This document shows positions 13,539 to 21,321 of a stretch of DNA of 24,593 nucleotides, one piece after another. Each line of letters begins with the position of its first letter. Within the stretch, counting starts at the first letter, position 1. The position numbers and the translations under genes were made by a program. This stretch comes from Gammaproteobacteria bacterium UBA2965 (GTDB taxonomy: Bacteria > Pseudomonadota > Gammaproteobacteria > Pseudomonadales > Azotimanducaceae), in contig DEBD01000040.1 of the NCBI GenBank assembly GCA_002348385.1, positions 1 to 24,593 of the forward strand, given 5' to 3'. Below the pieces are notes generated by a model. It was not told the DNA's origin. It did not search any database and worked only from the letters and a program-made list of their open reading frames with translations.

Positions 13539-14062
13539 GCCGCGCCCCCGATGACTGCGGCTTCCAACTCGAACACATGGGAGTCGTGGGCGTCAAGTTC
13601 GCGCAGCGCCCGAGCGAGTTCCAACAGGTAGTCGTCGTTGCGACCGCTGGGCCCCTCGCTGGTACGTATCTGTTGCGCCAGCTCCGCGATGGGAGCCGGC
13701 CCCAGGTAGGCGTGATTGCCTTCCGGTGCGATGTAGGTCACTCCTTGGGTGCTTTGCTCGTTGCCGGTGAGCTGCAAGGTGATGTTGCGGCGCTGGTAGC
13801 CGTTCTTTTCACGGTAATCCAGCGCCTCGAACGTGGCCGCGATGGCATCTGCGTCCACCAGGTAGGCCACGCCATCGCAGTGACCGCGGTGGGACTCGAT
13901 TAGCGTGACCACCCGACCGGGGCTATGTGGTAGCCCCCGATGGTCGTGGGAGCCTTGCCAGAAGCGCCGTTCCCAGCCGTGCAGCCGGGCCGGCTCGCGG
14001 GCGATGTAGTCGATGTCCGGATGCCAGATCAGCGAGCCGTAGCCGAACAGCCAAACGTTCAT
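13535..14062 (-). CDS. chaC: ChaC-like gamma-glutamylcyclotransferase
   Basis: This 175-residue protein begins MNVWLFGYGSLIWHPDIDY with the substrate-binding loop YGSL (8-11) and has the catalytic Glu85 in LDYREKNGYQRR, the marks of ChaC-type cyclotransferases, which split glutathione into 5-oxoproline and Cys-Gly. The fold is complete; the N- and C-terminal extensions of E. coli ChaC are missing. The ATG at 14060-14062 follows the M20 gene stop by eight bases with AGGCG nearby, and its own stop overlaps the next gene. A glutathione-degrading enzyme between an amidohydrolase and an acyl-CoA dehydrogenase is an unusual context and may hint at handling of a thiol or gamma-glutamyl conjugate, which is inference. 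Confidence 0.9.
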   Translation of the reverse strand: MNVWLFGYGSLIWHPDIDYIAREPARLHGWERRFWQGSHDHRGLPHSPGRVVTLIESHRGHCDGVAYLVDADAIAATFEALDYREKNGYQRRNITLQLTGNEQSTQGVTYIAPEGNHAYLGPAPIAELAQQIRTSEGPSGRNDDYLLELARALRELDAHDSHVFELEAAVIGGAA

Positions 14063-14070
14063 GGCTGCGC

Positions 14071-15252
14071 CTAGGTCAAACCCTTGGATACCGCGAACGC
14101 TTTTGCCGTTTCTGCCTGAAGTTCGGGATCCAGAAGGAATTGAGCCGCTGTCAGGGAAAGTGCTTTTGCGCCGTCCAGCGCTGCCTGATCCCCGGACTCG
14201 GATCCGGCCCAGCGGGTGAATTCGGGGTTGTGAATCACGACGTTGCGCGGCGCGCAGGCCAACATGGGATGGATGGAGGGCACCCGGTGACTGACGTTGC
14301 CCATGTCGGTGCTGCCGGCCCCGCCCAGTGCACGGGCTGGCAGAAATTCACGGCCCAGGGCCTCTCCGTGGTCCTGAAACGCGTTGGCCAGCGGCCAGTT
14401 GGTGTTCAGGTCCAGATAGTCTACCTCGGCCCACTTAATCTCCACCTCGCAGCCTGATCCGGTGGCGCCGGCTTGAAAACAAGCCTCCACACGAGGCTTT
14501 AGCTTGGCCAGATCAGCTTCGTCCGCCGTTCGAACGTAAAAATCGCCCGAGGCGCGGTCTGGCACAATATTTGGCGCGGTGCCGCCCTCTTTGATGATCC
14601 CGTGAACACGCTCGTGGTCGCGGATGTGCTGACGCAGATTGGAGATGGCCTGATAAGCCAGCAGCAGACCATCCAATGCGTTCTTCCCCTTGTGGGGCAT
14701 GGCGGCCGCGTGTGCTGAGCGGCCGTGATAAACCACCTCTACCTCGGCCATGCAGATACAGGGCATGGTGGTCAGATTCACTCCCGCGGGATGGATCATC
14801 ATGGCGGCGTCTACGCCTTTGAACGCGCCGCGCCGTGCCATGAGCTCCTTTCCACCGCCTTTTTCTTCCGCCGGGGTGCCCAGAAAGCGCACCGTGCCGG
14901 GAAGGGTATCCATTACCGACCGCAACCCCAGCACCGCGCCGAGTGCTGCGGTAGCGATCAGATTGTGGCCGCACGCGTGACCGATGCCGGGCAGGGCATC
15001 GTATTCCGCGAGGATGGCCACCGTTGGGCCTGGCCCCGTTCCTGCCAGATGCGCTTCGAATGCCGTGGGGAGGTCGTAGCAGCCCGCAGTTACCGGCACA
15101 TCCAGGCGCGTGGCGGTGTCAGCCAACAGTTTGCTCGCGAAGTGTTCGTTGAACGCCAGTTCCGGATTGGCATGAATCGCATGCGATACCTCGAGCAGCT
15201 CGTCGGCGAGCTCGTCGATGCGATCGATGATGGTTTGCTGGTGTTTTTCCAC
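14071..15252 (-). CDS. M20-family amidohydrolase (AbgB/PM20D2-like)
   Basis: This 393-residue metallopeptidase-like protein belongs to the M20D amidohydrolases, which cut amide bonds in small N-acyl amino acids or aminobenzoyl-glutamate. Metal and catalytic signatures are EYDALPGIGHACGHNL (83-98), FLGTPAEEKGGGKELM (Glu129/Glu130), His154 in MMIHPAG and YHGRSAHAAAMPHKGKNALD of the dimerisation domain. It starts with GTG at 15250-15252; AGG lies directly before it, closer than usual, so the start is less certain. It is the first gene of a tight four-gene minus-strand operon (M20, ChaC-like, acyl-CoA dehydrogenase, crotonase). Releasing an acyl group that then enters the downstream CoA enzymes is a plausible but unproven role. 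Confidence 0.92.
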   Translation of the reverse strand: MEKHQQTIIDRIDELADELLEVSHAIHANPELAFNEHFASKLLADTATRLDVPVTAGCYDLPTAFEAHLAGTGPGPTVAILAEYDALPGIGHACGHNLIATAALGAVLGLRSVMDTLPGTVRFLGTPAEEKGGGKELMARRGAFKGVDAAMMIHPAGVNLTTMPCICMAEVEVVYHGRSAHAAAMPHKGKNALDGLLLAYQAISNLRQHIRDHERVHGIIKEGGTAPNIVPDRASGDFYVRTADEADLAKLKPRVEACFQAGATGSGCEVEIKWAEVDYLDLNTNWPLANAFQDHGEALGREFLPARALGGAGSTDMGNVSHRVPSIHPMLACAPRNVVIHNPEFTRWAGSESGDQAALDGAKALSLTAAQFLLDPELQAETAKAFAVSKGLT

Positions 15253-15331
15253 CCTCGCAGTGTACCTGGCCTGCCCGCTTTTGTTCTACGCTGTGCAATA
15301 GTGACTGTGGGCTCAATCGGAGGAGGGCCAG
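15253..15331. promoter_or_regulatory. divergent control region between M20 and crotonase genes
   Basis: The 79 bp between two outward-facing genes must hold promoters for both operons. I see the strong GGAGGAGGG ribosome site of the plus-strand gene at its right end, but no convincing -35/-10 pair on either strand and no clear operator dyad. Confidence 0.35.
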
Positions 15332-16174
15332 ATGGCATACGACTATTCGTTGCTCAACGTGGAAATCGAGGGTCGGCTGGCGACCGTCACTGTAAACAAC
15401 CCGCCCATCAATTTGATCAACCGTGAGTTGTACGGCGAGTTGTCTGGGCTCGCTGCGGAGCTGAACCGGGATCGAACGCTCACGGTGGTAGTTGTGAAAA
15501 GCGCCGATCCCGAATTCTTTCTGGCGCACTTCGACGTGTCGGCGATTCTCAAGTTCTCTACAGACGACGAGCCGCGGCGTTCTCATGAGATCAACGACTA
15601 CCACCTCATGTGTGAGCGCTTCCGCACCATGGATAAGGTCACCATCGCTCAGATCGAAGGGCGGGTCGGGGGTGGCGGCAGCGAGCTGGCGTCGGGTTTC
15701 GACATGCGTTTCGGTGTGCGGGGCAAGACCAAGATCAATCAGATGGAGGTGCCGTTGGGCATTCTGCCCGGGGGTACCGGCACCCAGCGGCTTCCGCGGG
15801 TGGTTGGCCGGGCTCGCGCCATGGAAATCATCCTCGGGGGCGACGACCTGGACGCGGAAACGGCAGAGCGCTGGGGTTACCTGAACCGCATATTCGAAGC
15901 GGACGAGATCGGTTCGTTCGTGAGTGGCCTGGCGCGACGCATTGCCTCGTTTCCCCCGACGGCGGTGCGGCTTGCCAAGGAGGCGATCAATTCAGCAGAC
16001 AAGCCGCTGCCCGAAGGGCTTTCCGACGAGGCTTATCTGTTCGCGCGCACGCTACGGGCGGACGGAGCGCAGCGCAACATGCAGCGCTTCCTGGAGATCG
16101 GAGGGCAAACCCGGGAAGGTGAGCTGCGCATGGGCGAGCTGTGCGGCCAGTTGGGAGAAGAGGCGCAATCCTGA
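15332..16174 (+). CDS. enoyl-CoA hydratase/isomerase family protein
   Basis: This 280-residue crotonase-fold protein has NNPPINLINRELYGEL near the start, EFFLAHFDVSAIL (oxyanion hole, about 61-73), RVGGGGSELASGFDMRFG with Glu118 and QMEVPLGILPGGTGTQRLPR with Glu139. Both hydratase Glu positions are kept. A GGAGGAGGG ribosome site precedes the ATG at 15332. The stop overlaps the ATG of the epoxide-hydrolase-like gene by one base (TGATG), so the two are translationally coupled. It is transcribed divergently from the M20 operon. The C-terminal 40 residues are longer than in short crotonases and rich in Gln, Glu and Arg. The specific reaction cannot be assigned. Confidence 0.92.
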   Translation: MAYDYSLLNVEIEGRLATVTVNNPPINLINRELYGELSGLAAELNRDRTLTVVVVKSADPEFFLAHFDVSAILKFSTDDEPRRSHEINDYHLMCERFRTMDKVTIAQIEGRVGGGGSELASGFDMRFGVRGKTKINQMEVPLGILPGGTGTQRLPRVVGRARAMEIILGGDDLDAETAERWGYLNRIFEADEIGSFVSGLARRIASFPPTAVRLAKEAINSADKPLPEGLSDEAYLFARTLRADGAQRNMQRFLEIGGQTREGELRMGELCGQLGEEAQS

Positions 16175-17010
16175 TGGAGGTCGTGGTTGCGGACCTGCGC
16201 TTTTCGGCCAGCACCGGCGGAGATCCGACGGCGCCCATGGTGCTCATGCTGCACGGGTTTCCGCAGACCGACCACAGTTGGCGCCACCAGATTCAGGGGC
16301 TCGGCGCTGCTGGCTATTTTGCCGTCGCCCCGAACCAGCGTGGTTACTCGGCCGGGGCGCGGCCCAGCGAACAGGCCGCCTACGCCACTGACAATCTGGT
16401 GGGTGACGCCATCGCGATCGCCAGCGCGTTGGGGCACGAGCGTTTTCACCTGGTGGGCCACGACTGGGGCGGCCAGCTTGCGTGGTTGCTTGCCAGCGCT
16501 CATCCGGAGCGGGTGATGTCGCTTGCGGTTCTGTCCAGGCCGCACCCGGCGGCCTTTGCCAGATCTTTGGACGCCGACCCGGATCAGGCGGAAAGGTCCA
16601 AACACCACAGGGCGTTCGACAATCCGGATACGGCCGCCTTGCTGCTGCAAGACGACTGCCGCAGGTTGCGGCGAATCTGGTCTCAGCAGGGCGTGCCGGA
16701 CGTGGCTGCGCAGGCGTATCTGAGCGTGTTGTTAGAAGAGGGCGCGCTGGAGGCCGCGCTGAACTGGTATCGGGCCGCAGCGGGCCTGGCGCTGCCGGAG
16801 GTCCCCCCGGTGCGGGTGCCTACGTTGTACGTATGGGGCGATCAGGATGCCAGCGTTGGTCGTGTGGCAGCCGAAGCGACGGGAGATTTCGTTTCGGCAC
16901 CTTACCGGTTCGAGGAGCTCGCGGGCGTGGGTCACTTTGTTACAGATGAGCAGGGTGAGCGGGTCACCGATATGCTGCTGGAATTCATCCGCGCGTTGGG
17001 CGATTCCTAG
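16174..17010 (+). CDS. epoxide hydrolase-like alpha/beta hydrolase
   Basis: This 278-residue alpha/beta hydrolase has LHGFPQTDHSWRHQ, then VGHDWGGQLAW, where the nucleophile position is Asp97 instead of Ser. An Asp nucleophile marks epoxide hydrolases, haloalkane dehalogenases and fluoroacetate dehalogenases. Later come VWGDQDASVG (acid) and AGVGHFVTDE (His). HGFPQ and VAPNQRGYSAGARP fit the epoxide-hydrolase branch best. The ATG at 16174 overlaps the previous stop; a longer frame upstream belongs to the crotonase region. Coupling with a crotonase suggests opening of an epoxide or halogenated acid on the way to a CoA ester, which is inference. It faces the acyl-CoA ligase gene, with five bases between stops. 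Confidence 0.9.
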   Translation: MEVVVADLRFSASTGGDPTAPMVLMLHGFPQTDHSWRHQIQGLGAAGYFAVAPNQRGYSAGARPSEQAAYATDNLVGDAIAIASALGHERFHLVGHDWGGQLAWLLASAHPERVMSLAVLSRPHPAAFARSLDADPDQAERSKHHRAFDNPDTAALLLQDDCRRLRRIWSQQGVPDVAAQAYLSVLLEEGALEAALNWYRAAAGLALPEVPPVRVPTLYVWGDQDASVGRVAAEATGDFVSAPYRFEELAGVGHFVTDEQGERVTDMLLEFIRALGDS

Positions 17011-17015
17011 ACCCC

Positions 17016-18581
17016 CTAGACGATCCTCGAATCGGTCTTGCCCCAGTACGCATCTTTGATGATCCGCTTGTAGAGCTTGCCCGTGGGGAGCCGGGGAAGC
17101 TCCTCCATGAAGTCGATGCTGCGCGGACACTTGTAGTGCGCAATGTGCTCTCGGGCGTAGCTCATGAGTTCGGACTCCAACGCTTCATCCGAAGCGACGC
17201 CTGGCATGGGTTGCACCACAGCTTTGACCTCTTCGCCCATTTCTTCATTGGGAACGCCGATCACGGCCACGTCGACGACCTTGTCGTGGAGAATCATTAT
17301 GTCCTCGATTTCTTGAGGATAGATGTTGACGCCTCCGGAAATGATCATGAAGGTGGCGCGGTCGGTAAGGTAGAGAAAACCGTCTTCGTCCAGGTAGCCC
17401 ACGTCTCCCAATGCCGACCAATTGGGGTGAGTCGGGTGCTGCGCATCCTTGGTCTTGTCGCTTTCCTTGAAATACTCGAATGGCATCACCGGTAGCTCGA
17501 AATAGACGATGCCGTTCTCGCCAGCGGAAAGTTCCTCACCATCGTCGTCGCAGATGTGCGGGACACCCAGAATCGGTTTGCCTACTGTCCCTGGGTGGTC
17601 GAGCCACTCCTGAGGGGTGCAGTGCACCAGGCCGTTCAGCTCGGTGCCGCCGTAGTACTCGTAGATGATGGGGCCCCACCAATCGAACATCTGCTGCTTG
17701 ATACCCAGCGGACACGGCGCCGCCGCGTGTATGGCGACCCGGTGGCTGGACAGATCGTATTGGTGGCGCTGGTCTTCGGGCAGCTTGAGCATGCGGGTGA
17801 ACATGGTGGGCACCCACTGACTGTGGGTGACACGATAGTCTTGGATGGCCTGTAGTGCGGCCAACTCATCGAACCGTGGCAGCATCACCACCGTGCCGCC
17901 CAGTGCCTGGGTAGAAGTGCAGAAGCTGACCGGCGCGGAGTGATACAGGGGCGCCGGTGACAGGTACACCACGTTGTCGTCGAAGCCCCACAGCCCCTGT
18001 TGCAGTGCGCCGACTGCGCCCGCGTTTTCGTGAATCTTGTGTTGCTGCGGTGGGCGTAAGATGCCCTTTGGACGCCCCGTGGTGCCGGAGCTGTACAGCA
18101 TGAACTGACCTGCCGGCTCGTCATCCAGCGGGGTGTCTGGGTAGGCCGCAATGGTGGATTCGTAGGCCTCAAAAGCCGTGTTGCTGCCTGTTGGCACGCC
18201 ATCGGCCATCAGCCAGGTATGGCAACGAGGGGCATACTGGCCGAGCTCGGCTGCCACCTCCGCCATGCGTGCCGAGGCGACCAGCGCCTGGGCTTCGCAA
18301 TTGTCGAGGATGTAGCCGGCCTCCTCCGCGGTGAGATAACGGTTGATAGTAGTGAGGTAGTGACCGGAGCGTAGCGCGGCCCACACTACCTCGAAGTAGG
18401 CCAGGTTGTTCTCCATCAGAATGGCGATGTGGTCACCCGGGCGCAGACCGCGATCCCACAGCAGTTGTGCGAGCTGGTTGGAGCGGGCGTTCAGCTGCGC
18501 ATAGCTCAGGCGCTCGCCGGTGGCCGCGTTGATCGCGGCCGCTTTCTCCGGCACCTCAGCTGCCCACTTACCAGGGTACAT
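17016..18581 (-). CDS. AMP-dependent acyl-CoA synthetase/ligase
   Basis: This 521-residue ANL-superfamily enzyme activates a carboxylic acid with ATP and joins it to CoA. The motifs are complete: the phosphate loop YSSGTTGRPKG (163-173), YYGGTELNG (309-317), GDVGYLDEDGFLYLTDR (about 392-408), the hinge and the catalytic Lys502 in LPTGKLYKR. It matches FadD-like medium or long-chain and cyclohexane-type ligases; substrate choice is not readable. The ATG at 18579-18581 has AGAGGG upstream and lies 12 bases after the LLM oxidoreductase stop, so the two are cotranscribed. This is the only CoA ligase in the window and a likely entry point for substrates of the other CoA enzymes, though they sit in other operons. 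Confidence 0.95.
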   Translation of the reverse strand: MYPGKWAAEVPEKAAAINAATGERLSYAQLNARSNQLAQLLWDRGLRPGDHIAILMENNLAYFEVVWAALRSGHYLTTINRYLTAEEAGYILDNCEAQALVASARMAEVAAELGQYAPRCHTWLMADGVPTGSNTAFEAYESTIAAYPDTPLDDEPAGQFMLYSSGTTGRPKGILRPPQQHKIHENAGAVGALQQGLWGFDDNVVYLSPAPLYHSAPVSFCTSTQALGGTVVMLPRFDELAALQAIQDYRVTHSQWVPTMFTRMLKLPEDQRHQYDLSSHRVAIHAAAPCPLGIKQQMFDWWGPIIYEYYGGTELNGLVHCTPQEWLDHPGTVGKPILGVPHICDDDGEELSAGENGIVYFELPVMPFEYFKESDKTKDAQHPTHPNWSALGDVGYLDEDGFLYLTDRATFMIISGGVNIYPQEIEDIMILHDKVVDVAVIGVPNEEMGEEVKAVVQPMPGVASDEALESELMSYAREHIAHYKCPRSIDFMEELPRLPTGKLYKRIIKDAYWGKTDSRIV

Positions 18582-18593
18582 GGCGTGGTCCCT

Positions 18594-19634
18594 CTACTCT
18601 GCGGCGAAGTTCAGGCGCGCACACTCTGCCATGAACTGCACGGCTTGCTCGTCCCCGGAGATGGTCAACCCGGTCACGCCGGAATCTTCCCAGTCGCGAA
18701 AGCGCTTCCGTATGCGATCCTTTGGTCCCACCAACGCGCCCTGGTCGACGAATTCATCCGGAACGGCGGCGGTGGCCTCGTCTTTGCGCTTGGCGAGGAA
18801 CAGCTCTTGAATGCGCTCGGCCGCGTCGCCGAAGCCGCGCCGAACCATCATTTCTTTGTGGAAGTTCTTGGTTTTGTGGCCCATTCCGCCCACATACAGG
18901 GCGATGCCCGGTTTCAGGCGGTCCAGGGCTCCCTGGACATCGTCCGTGATCTGAACCTGGGTACCGGCCTGGCGCTCGAAGTCGGCGGGCCGTTTGCCCG
19001 CCTTGGCCAGCCCCTCGTCGATCCAATCGTCGTACATGCTGGCGGTTTCCGGCACAAAACCCAGCGGCAGCCACCCGTCGGCGATCTCGGCGGTTAGGCG
19101 CACGGTGGACTCCATGCCGGTACCCAGAAAGATGGGGATGTCGGGGTTCATGTGCATGATGGACTTGAGCGGCTTGCCGATCCCCAGGGCGCCTTCCCCC
19201 GTGTAAGGCAGGCTGATCTCCGTGCCCTCGTGCGTGACCGGCTCCTCGCGTGCGAAGATTTTGCGCATGATGGCCACGTAGTCCTTGATGCGGTAGTAGG
19301 GCCGCCCCCAGGGTTCTCCGTACCACCCCTCCACGATCTGGGGGCCGGAAACGCCAATGCCGCATATGGCCCGGTTGCCCCCGGCCAGCTGATCCAGCGT
19401 GGCGAACGCCATGGCGGCGTTGGCCGGGCTGCGCGCTGCGAGCTGGATGATGCCTGTGCCGAGCCGGATGCGCTCCGTGTGCCCGGCAATGTAGGCCAGG
19501 GGCGTTATCGCATCGGACCCGTAGGCTTCCGCTGTCCAGACCGAGTCGTATCCCAGGCGCTCTGCGAGCTGCACTTTCTCCAGCGGAATCTTCAGTTGTG
19601 GGCCGGAGTAACCCAGCGACAGACCAAGCTTCAT
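18594..19634 (-). CDS. LLM-class flavin/F420-dependent oxidoreductase
   Basis: This 346-residue TIM-barrel luciferase-like monooxygenase-class protein has MKLGLSLGYSGP at the start, then ERLGYDSVWTAEAYGSDAIT, RIRLGTGIIQLAARSPANAA, MAFATLDQLAGGN and GIGVSGPQIVEGWYG. This pattern is typical of the F420-dependent branch (as in mycobacterial Rv3520c-like proteins) rather than bacterial luciferase. The ATG at 19632-19634 is preceded by GGGGGA; the frame opens nine codons earlier without support. It is followed by the acyl-CoA ligase. If truly F420-dependent, the organism must make or import F420; FMN use is the main alternative. The substrate is unknown. Confidence 0.9.
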   Translation of the reverse strand: MKLGLSLGYSGPQLKIPLEKVQLAERLGYDSVWTAEAYGSDAITPLAYIAGHTERIRLGTGIIQLAARSPANAAMAFATLDQLAGGNRAICGIGVSGPQIVEGWYGEPWGRPYYRIKDYVAIMRKIFAREEPVTHEGTEISLPYTGEGALGIGKPLKSIMHMNPDIPIFLGTGMESTVRLTAEIADGWLPLGFVPETASMYDDWIDEGLAKAGKRPADFERQAGTQVQITDDVQGALDRLKPGIALYVGGMGHKTKNFHKEMMVRRGFGDAAERIQELFLAKRKDEATAAVPDEFVDQGALVGPKDRIRKRFRDWEDSGVTGLTISGDEQAVQFMAECARLNFAAE

Positions 19635-19743
19635 ACATCCCCCAATTCGTCGTCCTCGCACATGAGCTTACCCAAGTGCGCTTCGAATGGTAAAGGGCGA
19701 GAAGCGGTAGACTCGCGGTGATCTGGTTGCAGAGAAATAGAAA

Positions 19744-20319
19744 ATGCGTCACGTCACCACTACCTTCTTCCGCGGGCTCAGCGTGCTTCTGCCTGTGGTG
19801 TTCACCTTATGGATCATTTATTGGTTGGCCCGAGGCGCCGAACAGTTGCTGCGCCCGCTGTTCGACCTGGTGCTCCCCGCAGAGCTGTATCTGCCTGGCC
19901 TGGGAATCGTTCTTGGGCTGGTCCTCATCTATCTAACCGGTGTGTTGGTCCAATTGTTTGTGGTGCGACGATTGTGGCTGGCCATAGAAAGCCTGTTCGA
20001 GCGCATTCCACTGGTGAAGTCGGTATACAGCGCCATCAGCGACTTCTTCGAGTTTTTTACTCAAGGCGCATCCCAGGATGCGCAGTCGGTTGTGAGCGTG
20101 GCGTTGGACGACGGCGCGTCGCTCATCGGTTTCGTGACGGACAGCGAACCGCGAAGGATAGATGTTTCCGGCGATGACCGAATTGCCGTCTACATGCCCA
20201 TGAGCTACCAGATCGGCGGTTACACGATGCTGGTCTCCCGATCCCGGGTGACACCGCTGGATATTCGGGTGGAGGATGCCATGCGGCTGGTGCTCACGGC
20301 GGCTATTCAACGGCGCTGA
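19744..20319 (+). CDS. DUF502 family inner-membrane protein
   Basis: This 191-residue protein has two hydrophobic segments, about 10-30 (LSVLLPVVFTLWIIYWLA) and 50-75 (LPGLGIVLGLVLIYLTGVL), then a soluble region with ERIPLVKSVYSAISDFFEFF, VVSVALDDGASLIGFVTD and IAVYMPMSYQIGGYTMLV. The IPLVKSVYSAIK-type segment and PMSYQIGGYT are characteristic of DUF502, a conserved bacterial membrane family whose function I cannot state. The ATG at 19744 has GAGA upstream. It stands alone, diverging from the LLM gene and converging with the rhomboid gene. Confidence 0.92.
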   Translation: MRHVTTTFFRGLSVLLPVVFTLWIIYWLARGAEQLLRPLFDLVLPAELYLPGLGIVLGLVLIYLTGVLVQLFVVRRLWLAIESLFERIPLVKSVYSAISDFFEFFTQGASQDAQSVVSVALDDGASLIGFVTDSEPRRIDVSGDDRIAVYMPMSYQIGGYTMLVSRSRVTPLDIRVEDAMRLVLTAAIQRR

Positions 20320-20324
20320 TGGAC

Positions 20325-20350
20325 TGGACCGCGCTCGGCGACGCGGTTCG
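20325..20350. terminator. weak hairpin between convergent genes
   Basis: TGGACCGCG (20325-20333) can pair with CGCGGTTCG (20342-20350), including one G-T pair, around an 8-base loop in the 36-bp gap between the DUF502 and rhomboid stops. There is no clear T-run, so termination is uncertain. Confidence 0.3.
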
Positions 20351-20355
20351 CCAAT

Positions 20356-21237
20356 TTAAGCGCCAGCGGCCGATCTCCAGGCGATGATGAGCAGGCCCAA
20401 AGCCAGCGCGCCGCTCAGGTACTGGCCAGAGTGGCCCAAGCGACGTAGATCGAATGTTGTGGCCATCAGACCGAGCAGCGCACCGGCAGTGAATCCGGTG
20501 AAATGGGCGACCACGTCGGTGTTCTCATCACCAACGCCCGTGAAGGCGAGTAGCGCAATGGCTGCAAAGGCGGGTGCAAAGTTGCGTTTCCAGCTGCGTC
20601 CACTGAAGTAGCCCTGACGCCAGAAGAACGTGGCGCCGACGCCAAGGGCGCCGAAGGTGGCCGTAGAAGCGCCGATGGAACGAAAGTCATCACCCTGGAT
20701 GAGGGCGTTGGCCCCGTTGCCCATAGCGCCTGCGAGCAGTATCAGCAGCCACCCGAATCCCGACCCCAGGTGGCGTCCGATAAAGCCTCCGAACACGGCA
20801 CCAAACAGCGAGTTTCCCACCAGGTGGGCCAGGTCGCCGTGCAGGGTCAATGCGGTGAAGGTGCGCCACCATTGCCCGTCGCGGACTGATTCGGCATGCA
20901 TGGCGCCGATGGCGCGCCAATCCCAGCCGAATGCCTGCTCGCCTTCCAGCGTGGGAAGCAGCCAGATGACCAGAAGGTAGGCAAGCACCCCGGTCCAGGC
21001 ACGCCCCAGTACCCGCGGCGCGGGGGGAACCGCGACTGGCTTGCGGTTCTCGTGCCGGTAACGCTCCAGTTGGTCGATGGCTCTGTCTGCGTCCGCGGCC
21101 TGCACGGTGAGGTGCCACTGATGGTCGAGTGGCTCCAGCCGGTGCTCGATGCCCACCGCGGTGAGCACCAGGCTGGCGTCGGTGAGTGCTTCGCGGTGAC
21201 GCGCGCTGCGAATGGATTGTCGCTCGTCGTTGGTCAC
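20356..21237 (-). CDS. rhomboid-family intramembrane protein
   Basis: This 293-residue protein has a cytoplasmic N-terminal part of about 80 residues, then about six or seven membrane helices in the rhomboid arrangement. Seen are WWRTFTALTLHGDLAHLVGN (His133, His138, Asn142), nucleophile Ser191 in SIGASTATFGALG and His245 in DVVAHFTGFTAGALLG, so the Ser-His dyad is in place. The usual GxSG reads GAST, with Thr for the final Gly. It probably cleaves membrane proteins, but the altered motif leaves room for a pseudo-protease. The N-terminal segment (DASLVLTAVGIEHRLEPLDH, VQAADADRAIDQLERY) looks like a small alpha-beta domain. The start is GTG at 21235-21237 with TAGG upstream. The gene diverges from frmA. 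Confidence 0.9.
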   Translation of the reverse strand: MTNDERQSIRSARHREALTDASLVLTAVGIEHRLEPLDHQWHLTVQAADADRAIDQLERYRHENRKPVAVPPAPRVLGRAWTGVLAYLLVIWLLPTLEGEQAFGWDWRAIGAMHAESVRDGQWWRTFTALTLHGDLAHLVGNSLFGAVFGGFIGRHLGSGFGWLLILLAGAMGNGANALIQGDDFRSIGASTATFGALGVGATFFWRQGYFSGRSWKRNFAPAFAAIALLAFTGVGDENTDVVAHFTGFTAGALLGLMATTFDLRRLGHSGQYLSGALALGLLIIAWRSAAGA

Positions 21238-21321
21238 GCCGGAAAGCCTAGCAGAGCTGCGTGGTATTGGGGCCCCGGAGGGAATCTGGTAGCCTCACCG
21301 CCATATCGGAGGGAGGACGCC

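Noticed and set aside
21267..21295. TTGGGG-17-TAGCCT as a frmA promoter
   Set aside because: Spacing is ideal but each box matches only three consensus positions; too weak to annotate.
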